A DNA stretch of 41,313 bases, taken from contig WJJG01000049.1 of the NCBI GenBank assembly GCA_014729815.1, positions 1-41,313 on the forward strand. Direction: 5' to 3'. The first letter of the stretch is position 1; every line of letters begins with the position of its first letter. A program made the translations under genes and the position numbers. Below are positions 1 to 8,377 of this stretch, one piece after another. The notes beneath the pieces are model-generated. The model was not told the DNA's origin. It did not search any database and saw nothing but the letters and a program-made list of their open reading frames with translations. This DNA is from Candidatus Eiseniibacteriota bacterium (GTDB lineage: Bacteria; Eisenbacteria; RBG-16-71-46; CAIMUX01; WJJG01).

Positions 1-585
1 CTCCTCTGCCGTCTCGCACGCGCGGCGGATCTCGCCGGCCAGGGCCACGCGGGTGACGCCGGAGATCTGCTGCAGTCGGCCGCGCCACCGCTCGGCCACG
101 CGCAGCGCGCTGAGGCGCAGCCAGCGCCCGTGGGACTGGCGCCGCAGGTGCAACGCCTGCTCGATCTGGGCCTCGAGCCCCTTGTCGAATCCGCGAAGAC
201 GCGCCACCGCCCCCCGCTGGCAGGCGCGCCGGAGCTGCTTGAGGGTGACGATTCCTCCTTGCTGCCAGAGCGTCCGCGCCCGCGCCGGACCGATGCCGGG
301 CGTGCGCAGCAGATCCCAGAGCCCGGGAGGAACGCGCACCAGCTTCGCGTCCAGCTCCGGGGCGCTGCCCGCGCGGACCAACTCTCGCAAGGGAGCCGCG
401 AGACGGGTGGGGAGCTCCACGGCGGCTCGATTCCCCTCGCGCCACGCTCGCCACTGCCGCTCATCGATCGCCTCGAGCGCGCGTCGCGCACGATCGGCGT
501 CGGTTTCTTCCGCGGCCTGCTCTCCGAGAAGCTCGGCCGCCGCGGCCAGGCGGCGCAGATAGGCGATGGTCTCCTGACGATCCAT
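1..585 (-). CDS. polX: DNA polymerase X family protein (PolX), N-terminal part; C-terminus runs off the window
   Basis: Reverse-strand translation from ATG at 585: MDRQETIAYLRRLAAAAELLGEQ...LRTPGIGPARARTLWQQGGIVTLKQLRRACQRGAVARLRGFDKGLEAQI..., with helix-hairpin-helix motifs typical of the Pol beta-like 8-kDa/finger region; no stop before base 1. Confidence 0.75.
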   Translation of the reverse strand, partial: MDRQETIAYLRRLAAAAELLGEQAAEETDADRARRALEAIDERQWRAWREGNRAAVELPTRLAAPLRELVRAGSAPELDAKLVRVPPGLWDLLRTPGIGPARARTLWQQGGIVTLKQLRRACQRGAVARLRGFDKGLEAQIEQALHLRRQSHGRWLRLSALRVAERWRGRLQQISGVTRVALAGEIRRACETAEE

Positions 586-615
586 ATGCCCCGCGCTCTC
601 CGAGTTCCGATGGGC

Positions 616-1284
616 CTAGGACGGCTTGGCCATCTCCAGGACGGCGGCGACGACCGCGGAGATGCCGGGCGCGATCTCGGCCGCGTTGCGTCCCAGCATG
701 TAGGCTGGCGTGGTGGCGATGGCGTGCTCGCGGTCGACGTGCGCCTGATCCGCCCGACGCGCGATGTGTCGAGCGCCCCAGGCCTCGATGTCCGCGGCGA
801 CGTGCGGGTCGTCGCCGATGGTGACCTCCACCGGCAGCCCGGCCCGTCCGAAGAGGCCGGCCACGATCACCGGGGCGATGCAGATCGCGCCGATCGGCTT
901 GCCCCGCTCGCGCAGCGCCTGAAGCAAGGCGGCGACATCCTCACGAATCGAGAACGCCTGACCGCGCTCGCCGTAGTCGCAGAGATTCAGTGCCGCACCC
1001 ATCCCGCCCGGGATGATCAGGCCGTCGAGCGCATCGGCGGGGACCGCGGAGAGCGGCTGGATCTCGCCGCGGGCGATGCGCGCCGCCTCGGTGAGCATGT
1101 CGCGCTGCTCCGCGGTCGACTGGCCGGTGCGGTGGTCGATGACCTTGGTCTGCGGCGCTTCGGGGGCCAGACAGACGACGGCCGCGCCGTGCTGGGCGAG
1201 ATAGAGCAGGGTCAGCGTCGCCTCGTGGATCTCACTGCCATCCTGGACGCCGGCTCCGGCGAGCAGCACACCGATTCGTTTCAC
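616..1284 (-). CDS. elbB: Isoprenoid biosynthesis glyoxalase ElbB-like (DJ-1/PfpI superfamily)
   Basis: VKRIGVLLAGAGVQDGSEIHEATLTLLYLAQHGAAVVCLAPEAPQTKVIDHRTGQ...LIIPGGMGAALNLCDYG...GKPIGAICIAPVI; GTG start inferred at 1284. Confidence 0.85.
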   Translation of the reverse strand: MKRIGVLLAGAGVQDGSEIHEATLTLLYLAQHGAAVVCLAPEAPQTKVIDHRTGQSTAEQRDMLTEAARIARGEIQPLSAVPADALDGLIIPGGMGAALNLCDYGERGQAFSIREDVAALLQALRERGKPIGAICIAPVIVAGLFGRAGLPVEVTIGDDPHVAADIEAWGARHIARRADQAHVDREHAIATTPAYMLGRNAAEIAPGISAVVAAVLEMAKPS

Positions 1285-1621
1285 CGCGAAGCTCCTTTCC
1301 GAGAGGGATCTGGTGACGCGCGGCGCCAGGACCGCCTGCCCCGGCGCCACCGCTCCTGGATGCGCGAACGGAGCGCACTAGCCTAGGGGGGTTCACGTGA
1401 TTCCGCAAAGGATCATTCTCGGCACCGCGGGGCACGCGGGAATCACACGATGCCACCGAGCGCACGGGCGCGGGAGCCTGGAGCATCACCGGCGTACCCC
1501 TCGGCCGAGACGGGCGCCGGCGACACGAGGCGATGTGGCGCGCAGGCATGGCGCGGCGCTCTCTCCGAGTCCGGGCAGGGAACGTTTCCCCGCGCTGCCG
1601 CTGCCGGCTATCATACCCGGC

Positions 1622-2578
1622 ATGCCCGCAATCGACTTTCCGCCGCGCCTGCCTGCAGCCCGCACCTGGGATGTCGTCGGCCTGGGTGCCAACGCTGCCG
1701 ATCATCTCCTGACGGTCACCCACCACCCGCGACCGGGAGAGAAGGTCCGCTTCTGTGACTACCGCTATCAGGGGGGCGGGCAGACGGCCACCGCCCTGGT
1801 CACCGTCGCGCGCCTCGGCCACCGCGCGCGTTACATCGGCGCCGTAGGGGATGACGCCGATGGCCGCGCGAACCTGACCGGGCTCCGCGACGAAGGCGTA
1901 GACGTGAGCGCCGTGCGCGTGCGCCCCGGGGGGCTGACGCAGCGAGCCATGATCCTGATCGATCGGCGGACTGGGGAGCGCACGATCGTTTGGGGGCGCA
2001 GTCCCGGCCTCGTGCTGGGCGCCGAGGAGATCGAGGCGGAACAGATCGCCGCGGGACGGATCCTGCACACCGATGCCCAGGATCCGCACGCCTCCGCGCG
2101 CGCCGCCCGCATCGCCCGTGCCGCGGGCATGCCCGTGATGGTCGACCTGGAACGCGCCGGCGACGGGATCGACGCGTTGCTGCCCGAGGTCGATCTGCTG
2201 ATCGCCGCCGACGGCTTCGCCGAGGCGGTCAGCGGGGCGGAGCGGCGCTCGCATGCGCTGCGCTGGCTCGGGCAGCGCACCCGCGGAGCCCTGGTGCTCG
2301 TCACCCGCGGCGCCGAGGGGTGTGAGCTGCTGCGCGCTGGCGCCGTGTGCCGCTATCCGGCCTATGCCGTGGAGGCGGCGGATACGACCGGGGCGGGGGA
2401 TGTCTTCCACGGGGCCTTTGCCGTGGGCTGTCTGCACGGATGGCCGCTCGAGGAGGTGATCGATTTCAGCCAGGCCGTGGCGGCGATGAAGTGCCGGCAG
2501 GTCGGCGGCCGCGGAGGCATTCCGCGGCGTCTCGAGGAGGTCGACGCGTTTCGGGCGGCGACACCCCACCGACGCTGA
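1622..2578 (+). CDS. PfkB-family carbohydrate kinase (ribokinase-like)
   Basis: WDVVGLGANAADHLL...GGGQTATALVTVARLG...DTTGAGDVFHGAFAVG (PfkB signature 2). Confidence 0.9.
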   Translation: MPAIDFPPRLPAARTWDVVGLGANAADHLLTVTHHPRPGEKVRFCDYRYQGGGQTATALVTVARLGHRARYIGAVGDDADGRANLTGLRDEGVDVSAVRVRPGGLTQRAMILIDRRTGERTIVWGRSPGLVLGAEEIEAEQIAAGRILHTDAQDPHASARAARIARAAGMPVMVDLERAGDGIDALLPEVDLLIAADGFAEAVSGAERRSHALRWLGQRTRGALVLVTRGAEGCELLRAGAVCRYPAYAVEAADTTGAGDVFHGAFAVGCLHGWPLEEVIDFSQAVAAMKCRQVGGRGGIPRRLEEVDAFRAATPHRR

Positions 2579-2601
2579 GCAGGATCAGCGGGGCGGTCGA
2601 C

Positions 2602-2631
2602 TTGCCGCATCGGCGGACGATTCTGTAGAAT
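2602..2631 (+). promoter_or_regulatory. Putative sigma70-type promoter for the radical SAM gene (TTGCCG-18-TAGAAT)
   Basis: TTGCCG at 2602-2607 and TAGAAT at 2626-2631; the -10 lies in inverted repeat CGATTC-TGTA-GAATCG (2618-2633). Confidence 0.5.
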
Positions 2632-2688
2632 CGGTGCTTCGCTTTGTGCGCCCTGCGGCTGCGCCGCGCGGTGCACGCCGGAGGATGG

Positions 2689-4125
2689 ATGCACGTTGCC
2701 CTCGGTTTCCTGGGGCTGCGCTTCTCGATTCCCTTGGGCGCGGCCTACGTCGCCGGCGCGCTGCGCGCGGCCGGCCATCGTGTCTCCCTCTTCGTCGCGG
2801 ATCGACGGGGGGCGCAGCTCTTCGAGCGCCTGGCGAGCGATCCACCCGACCTGGTGGCCTACGGGCCGATGTCGGGGGACCACGCTGGCTATCTAGCCCT
2901 GCACGCGCGTCTCCGGCGGCGCCTGGCGGTGCCGTCGGTCTGGGGCGGTCCCCATGCGACCTTCTTCCCCGATCTAATCCGGCGTGAGGGGGTGGATGCC
3001 GTGTGCCTGGGGGAGGCCGAGGAAGCCATGGTCGAATTCGTCGATCGCTACGCGCGCGACGGCGCGTGGCCGACCGACGTGCGCAACTTCTGGGTCAAGG
3101 GACCGGATGGGACGATCCATCGCAATCCGGTACGCCCACTGATCCGCGATCTGGATGGCTTGCCCCATCCGGCGCGGGATCTCTTCCTCGAAGCGCACCC
3201 GATCCTCCACCAGCACGGCATCAAGCACTTCATCGCCAACCGTGGCTGTCCCTTCAAGTGCACCTACTGTTTCAATCAGTCGCTACACCGCCTCTACGGC
3301 CGCGATGAGCCGCTGGTCCGGTCGCGGGACCCTGAGGAGGTCTGCGACGAGATCCTCGAGGTGCGACGCGCCACCCTGCTCGAGATGGTGGCCTTCGTCG
3401 ACGACTCCTTCACGCTGGATGTGGACTGGCTGCGGCGCTTCGCGGAGGTCTACAAGCGTCGGGTGGGCCTGCCTTATAGCTGCAATCTGCGACTCGACTA
3501 CTGCACGCCGGAGGTGGCCGACCTGCTGGCCGATTCCGGCTGCGCCCTGGCGTTCGTCGGTATCGAGTCCGGGGATGCGGAGGTCCGTCGGCGTCTCCTG
3601 GGCCGGCGGATGTCGAACGAAACGATCCGCACTTCGGTCGGACTGCTCCACGTGCGGGGATTGCGGACCATCGCCGAGAATATGATCGGACTGCCGGGCG
3701 AGAGCTTCGAGCAGGCCCTGCGTACGCTGCGCCTCAACATGGAGCTGCGCCCCACGCTGGCCAACGCCTCGCTCTTCACGCCCTATCCGGATCTGCCGCT
3801 GACCCGCTATGCGATCCGCCACGGTCACTTCGCGGGCGGCGTGGACGATCTCGGGACCAACTACTACCATCATTCGCTGATGCGCTATCCTTCGCGTGAC
3901 GCGCGAAATCGGATGGTCAACGTACGTTGTTTCTTCAGCTTCCTGGCGCGCCACCCTCGGTTCTGGCCGTGGTTGCGTCCCCTCCTGCGGCTCCCCCCCA
4001 ACGCGCTCTTTCGCCTCTTCGGCGACCTGATGGACGGTCACTATCTCAGCCGGTGCACCGCCTATCGGATGCCGATCTGGCGCCTGGTGCGGATCCTGCT
4101 GCACTACCTGCGGGCCTATCGGTAG
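2689..4125 (+). CDS. B12-binding domain radical SAM protein
   Basis: N-terminal cobalamin-binding-like domain (LGFLGLRFSIPLGAAYVAGALRAAGHRVSLF), radical SAM motif GCPFKCTYC; SD-like GGAGG before ATG 2689. Confidence 0.9.
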   Translation: MHVALGFLGLRFSIPLGAAYVAGALRAAGHRVSLFVADRRGAQLFERLASDPPDLVAYGPMSGDHAGYLALHARLRRRLAVPSVWGGPHATFFPDLIRREGVDAVCLGEAEEAMVEFVDRYARDGAWPTDVRNFWVKGPDGTIHRNPVRPLIRDLDGLPHPARDLFLEAHPILHQHGIKHFIANRGCPFKCTYCFNQSLHRLYGRDEPLVRSRDPEEVCDEILEVRRATLLEMVAFVDDSFTLDVDWLRRFAEVYKRRVGLPYSCNLRLDYCTPEVADLLADSGCALAFVGIESGDAEVRRRLLGRRMSNETIRTSVGLLHVRGLRTIAENMIGLPGESFEQALRTLRLNMELRPTLANASLFTPYPDLPLTRYAIRHGHFAGGVDDLGTNYYHHSLMRYPSRDARNRMVNVRCFFSFLARHPRFWPWLRPLLRLPPNALFRLFGDLMDGHYLSRCTAYRMPIWRLVRILLHYLRAYR

Positions 4126-4140
4126 TCGCAGGCGCAGACC

Positions 4141-4170
4141 TTGACTTCGCAAGCGCTTGCGCCGTAGCCT
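4141..4170 (+). promoter_or_regulatory. Putative promoter for the dxs operon (TTGACT-18-TAGCCT) with a 14-bp palindrome in the spacer
   Basis: TTGACT 4141-4146; TAGCCT 4165-4170; CGCAAGCGCTTGCG 4148-4161. Confidence 0.45.
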
Positions 4171-4225
4171 GCCGGGATGGATCCGACCGGGTCCTGCGCG
4201 GGTAGTGGCCCGCGGAATCGGAGCA

Positions 4226-4245
4226 CGGGCGCCGATCGGCGCCCG
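4226..4245 (+). promoter_or_regulatory. Perfect 20-bp palindrome in the dxs 5' leader (potential hairpin or operator)
   Basis: CGGGCGCCGATCGGCGCCCG, just upstream of the GGGGGGAG SD-like sequence and the GTG start at 4261. Confidence 0.5.
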
Positions 4246-4260
4246 CGCGGGGGGAGAAGC

Positions 4261-6243
4261 GTGGCCGCAGGTGAACTGCTCAGCAGGATCTCGGGACCCC
4301 AGGATCTGCGGGGTCTCGATGCGGATCGCCTGCCGCAGCTCTGTGGCGAGATCCGCGAGACGATCATCGAGACGGTGCGGCGCAACGGGGGCCACCTGGC
4401 GCCCAGCCTGGGCGTGGTCGAGCTGACGGTCGCCCTGCACCGGGTCTTCGAGTCACCCCACGACCGCATCATCTGGGATGTCGGGCACCAGTGCTACGCC
4501 CACAAGCTCCTCACCGGCCGCCGCGAGGCGTTCGCCGAGATCCGCCGGGAGGGGGGTCCCAGCGGTTTCTGTCGCCGCGACGAGAGCCCCCACGATCCGT
4601 TCGGCGCGGGACACGCCAGCACCTCGATCTCGAGCGCCCTCGGCATCGCCACCGCGCGGGACCGGCAGGGCGAGGACTACCGCGTGGTCGCGGTCATCGG
4701 CGATGGCGGCCTGTCGGGGGGTTTGGCTCTCGAAGGTCTTGATCGGGCAGGTGATTGCGGGCGTGATCTGATCGTCGTTCTCAACGACAACAACATGTCG
4801 ATCTCGCCGACGGTGGGCGCGATATCACGGCACCTGACGGAGATCATCACCCATCCACTCTTCGAGCGCGCCAAGCGCGACATCTGGGAGCTGACCGAGA
4901 AGGTGCCCCCGGTCACCCAGCCCGTACGCCAGATGGCGCGACGCATCGAGGAGAGCCTCAAGGGCTTCCTGACGCCGGGCCTCTTCTTCGAGAATCTCGG
5001 CTTCCGCTATCTGGGACCGATCGAGGGGCACGATCTGCGGGCCCTCGAGCGCGTCTTGAAGAAGGTGCGACGCATGCACGGGCCGATCCTCGTGCATGTG
5101 CTGACCCAGAAGGGACGCGGACTGCCGGATGCCGAGGATGATCCACGCAAGTACCACGGTGTGCCGCCGGTGCGGGCCGAGAGCGGCAAGGTCGAGACCG
5201 GCAACGGGCGCATCAGCTACACGGAGATCTTCGGCGAAGCGCTGTGCGAACTCGCCGAGCGGGACGATCGCCTGGTGGCGGTCTCGGCGGCCATGTGTGA
5301 TGGCACCGGTCTGACGACCTTCGCCCGCCGATTTCCCGACCGATTCTACGATGTGGGGATCGCCGAAGGGCATGCCGTCACCTTCGCGGCCGGACTGGCC
5401 GCCGAGGGATTGCGTCCCGTCGTGGCCGTCTATTCGACCTTCCTGCAACGCGCCTTCGATCAGTTGGTGCACGATGTGGCCCTGCAGCGCCTGCCGGTGA
5501 TCTTCGCCCTCGATCGTGCCGGGCTCGTGGGCGAGGACGGCGCGACGCACCATGGCGCCCTCGATCTGGCCTACTTGAGCTGCATTCCGCACTTCGTGGT
5601 CTGCGCGCCGCGCAACGGCGCCGAGCTGCGCGACCTGTTGCGCACCGCGCAGGACTGTGCGCGGGGACCGTTCGCCATCCGCTATCCACGCGCGGCGATT
5701 CCGGACGCCGAGCGGCCCGGGGCCACGCCGCGCCGTCTGGAGATCGGCCGGTGGGAGCGCCTGCGGGCCGGGTCCCATGTGGCGGTGCTGGCGGTCGGCA
5801 CGATGGTGGCCGTGGCGGAGGCTGCGGCGGCGCGATTGGCGACACGCCGGATCGAGGTCGAACTGGTCAACGCACGCTTCGTCAAGCCGCTCGATCGGGA
5901 GATGCTCGGGGATCTCGCGCGCCGCCACACACGCATCGTGACGCTCGAAGAGGGAACGGTGGCCGGTGGGTTCGCCGCGCAGATCGAGCGCGCCCTGGCG
6001 GATCGGCCGGCGCCGGAGCCGCGTCCGGTGCTGCGGCGACTCGGACTGCCGGATCGGTTCATACCCCACGCGACGCGCAACGCGCAGCTGGCGCGGTGTG
6101 AACTGACGCCCGAGCGGATCGCGTCGCGGATCGCCGTGTTCTGCGACGAAGGTGCGCGTGCGGGGGGCGCCGTGGGACGGACCGCCGATGCGGCGGCGCT
6201 GTCGGCGATGGGGGCCAGTCGGTTGACGCGAGAGGAGGGATGA
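4261..6243 (+). CDS. dxs: 1-deoxy-D-xylulose-5-phosphate synthase
   Basis: LLSRISGPQDLRGLDADRLPQLCGEIRETIIETV...HDRIIWDVGHQCYAHKLLTGR...GAGHASTSISSALGIATARD...VIGDGGLSGGLALEGL; start chosen at GTG 4261 by alignment to the usual DXS N-terminus. Confidence 0.96.
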   Translation: MAAGELLSRISGPQDLRGLDADRLPQLCGEIRETIIETVRRNGGHLAPSLGVVELTVALHRVFESPHDRIIWDVGHQCYAHKLLTGRREAFAEIRREGGPSGFCRRDESPHDPFGAGHASTSISSALGIATARDRQGEDYRVVAVIGDGGLSGGLALEGLDRAGDCGRDLIVVLNDNNMSISPTVGAISRHLTEIITHPLFERAKRDIWELTEKVPPVTQPVRQMARRIEESLKGFLTPGLFFENLGFRYLGPIEGHDLRALERVLKKVRRMHGPILVHVLTQKGRGLPDAEDDPRKYHGVPPVRAESGKVETGNGRISYTEIFGEALCELAERDDRLVAVSAAMCDGTGLTTFARRFPDRFYDVGIAEGHAVTFAAGLAAEGLRPVVAVYSTFLQRAFDQLVHDVALQRLPVIFALDRAGLVGEDGATHHGALDLAYLSCIPHFVVCAPRNGAELRDLLRTAQDCARGPFAIRYPRAAIPDAERPGATPRRLEIGRWERLRAGSHVAVLAVGTMVAVAEAAAARLATRRIEVELVNARFVKPLDREMLGDLARRHTRIVTLEEGTVAGGFAAQIERALADRPAPEPRPVLRRLGLPDRFIPHATRNAQLARCELTPERIASRIAVFCDEGARAGGAVGRTADAAALSAMGASRLTREEG

Positions 6244-7190
6244 GGGCGGTGGAGAATCTCGTCATTCTGGGATCGGGGCCCGCCGGCCTGACGGCTGCGA
6301 TCTATGCGGCGCGGGCCCAGCTCGATCCGGTTCTGATCCATGGTCCCGAGCGGGGCGGGCAGCTGATGATCACGACCGAGGTCGAGAACTTCCCCGGTTT
6401 CCCCGAGGGGATTACCGGGCCCGAGCTGATGGAGCGTTTCCAGAAGCAGGCCGAGCGCTTTCGAACGCGCTTCCGCGAGCATCTGGTCCATCGCGTGGAG
6501 CTGGGCCGGCAGCCCTTCCGCCTGACGCTCGATACCGAGGAGGTCGTCGAGTGCCAGGCCCTGATCATCTCGACCGGCGCCTCGGCGCGCTGGTTGGGGC
6601 TCGAGTCGGAGGCCGCCCTGCGTGGAGCGGGCGTCAGCGCCTGCGCCACCTGTGACGGCTTCTTCTTCCAGGGCAAGGAGGTGATCGTCGTCGGCGGCGG
6701 CGATACGGCGATCGAAGACGCCACTTTCCTGACCCACTACGCCTCGAAGGTCTACATCGTGCATCGCCGCGATCAGTTGCGTGCGTCGAAGTTCATGCAG
6801 GAGAAGGCGCGCGCCAACGAGAAGATCGATTTCATCTGGGATTCGGTGGTCGAGGAGGTGCGCGACGTCGAGAAGCGGCAGGTCACGGCGGTGGTGCTCA
6901 AGAACGTCAAGACCGGAGCGCTGCGCGAGATGCCGATCGACGGGGTCTTCGTGGCCATCGGCCACCAGCCGAATACGAAGCTCTTCACCGGGCAGTTGGA
7001 GATGGATCCGGCGGGATACCTCGTGACCAAGGGCGGCACCACGAGCACCAACGTGCCGGGTGTCTTCGCCGCCGGGGATGTGGCCGATTCGCGCTACCGC
7101 CAGGCGATCAGTGCTGCCGGAAGCGGGTGCATGGCCGCCATCGATGCCGAGCGTTTCCTGGGAGGCGAGCCGCCGCCGCTGGATCGCTAG
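6240..7190 (+). CDS. trxB: Thioredoxin-disulfide reductase
   Basis: LVILGSGPAGLTAAIYAARAQL, redox motif CATCDG, GGGDTAIEDA, GVFAAGDVAD; ATGA overlap with the dxs stop. Confidence 0.96.
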   Translation: MRAVENLVILGSGPAGLTAAIYAARAQLDPVLIHGPERGGQLMITTEVENFPGFPEGITGPELMERFQKQAERFRTRFREHLVHRVELGRQPFRLTLDTEEVVECQALIISTGASARWLGLESEAALRGAGVSACATCDGFFFQGKEVIVVGGGDTAIEDATFLTHYASKVYIVHRRDQLRASKFMQEKARANEKIDFIWDSVVEEVRDVEKRQVTAVVLKNVKTGALREMPIDGVFVAIGHQPNTKLFTGQLEMDPAGYLVTKGGTTSTNVPGVFAAGDVADSRYRQAISAAGSGCMAAIDAERFLGGEPPPLDR

Positions 7191-7287
7191 CGGCGGGAAC
7201 CACGGCCGCGAGCCGGGGTGTCTCCGCCTCCAGGGTGCGGGCGCGCCAGGGCAGGCGCGGTTCGTCGGCAGCCACAGGAGATGTGCC

Positions 7288-7818
7288 ATGTCGCTCAGAA
7301 CGATCATCCTCTACGGACATCCCACGCTGCGCCAGCGCGCGGCCGAGGTCACCGAGTTCGGGGAGGGACTGCGCACGCTGGTCGAGGATCTCTTCGAGAC
7401 GATGGGGACCGAGCGCGGGATCGGATTGGCGGCGCCCCAGATCAACGTTGCCGAGCGGGTGATCGTGGTCGACCCCACGCCGGTGACCGAGGAGGAGTCT
7501 CGGCCGCTGGCGCTGATCAACCCGGAGATCGCCGACTACGAGGGGCAGTCGACCCTCGAGGAGGGCTGCCTGAGCATCCCGGGCGTCTATGCCGAGGTCC
7601 AGCGACCGGCGCGCATTCGGGTGCGATACCGCGACGTGGATGGCGGCGCACAAGAGGAGACCTTTGCCGATCTGATGGCGCGCGTGATTCTGCACGAGAC
7701 GGATCATCTCGACGGCAAGCTGTTCGTCGATCACCTTTCGGCCATGCGCCGCAGCCTGCTGACGCGCAAGCTGCGTGCGATCGACGCCGATCGGCGCCGG
7801 CAGGCCATGCGTCTCTAG
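7288..7818 (+). CDS. def: Peptide deformylase
   Basis: All three PDF motifs: GIGLAAPQ, EEGCLSIPG, ILHETDHLDGKLF. Confidence 0.97.
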   Translation: MSLRTIILYGHPTLRQRAAEVTEFGEGLRTLVEDLFETMGTERGIGLAAPQINVAERVIVVDPTPVTEEESRPLALINPEIADYEGQSTLEEGCLSIPGVYAEVQRPARIRVRYRDVDGGAQEETFADLMARVILHETDHLDGKLFVDHLSAMRRSLLTRKLRAIDADRRRQAMRL

Positions 7819-7846
7819 GAATCCGGTTCTGGTGAAAGGAGCGGCC

Positions 7847-8377
7847 ATGGAGGCCAGGCAGGGAGCCCGGAGCGAGGAGGATGCCGACCGTCGACGTCTG
7901 GAGGATGCCGCCAAGCTCTGGCTGGCGCACGATGGTCTCTGGTTCCAGGCGGTCGAGCAGAGATTCGGCATGGAAGCCGCGATTGCCTGCGACAAGGCGG
8001 CCTGGGGGCGCTTCTCACCGCTCGAGGCGCGCCGGATCCTGGCGCGCCTCGGCGCCCAGCCGGGCGGCGGTCTCGATCTGCTCGAGCGCGCCCTGGGGGA
8101 ACGCCTCTACAGTCATCTGAATCGACAGAGCAGCGATCGACCTGCGCCGGAGCGCCTCATCTTCCGTATGCGCAGCTGCCGCGTGCAGGACGCGCGGCAA
8201 CGCAAGGGACTGCCCGACTTCCCTTGCCGCGAGGTCGGCATCGTCGAGTATCGCACCTTCGCCGAGACGATCGATCGGCGCATCCGCACGCGCTGTATCT
8301 CCTGCCCGCCCGATCCCCGCCCGGAAGGAGCAGTGTGCGTCTGGGAGTTCACCCTCGATGAGGGCGCGGGCCGGTGA
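7847..8377 (+). CDS. DUF6125-like conserved protein of unknown function
   Basis: KLWLAHDGLWFQAVEQRFGMEAAIACDKAAW...MRSCRVQDARQRKGLPDFPCREVGIVEYRTFAETIDRRIRTRCISCPPDP; conserved-looking Cys set; 4-bp overlap with the downstream activase gene. Confidence 0.6.
   Translation: MEARQGARSEEDADRRRLEDAAKLWLAHDGLWFQAVEQRFGMEAAIACDKAAWGRFSPLEARRILARLGAQPGGGLDLLERALGERLYSHLNRQSSDRPAPERLIFRMRSCRVQDARQRKGLPDFPCREVGIVEYRTFAETIDRRIRTRCISCPPDPRPEGAVCVWEFTLDEGAGR

Noticed and set aside
1232-2569. 445-aa minus-strand ORF opposite the PfkB kinase
   Set aside because: Overlaps both the PfkB gene and the ElbB start; no family signature
5682-7307. 541-aa minus-strand ORF opposite dxs/trxB
   Set aside because: Antisense shadow of conserved enzymes
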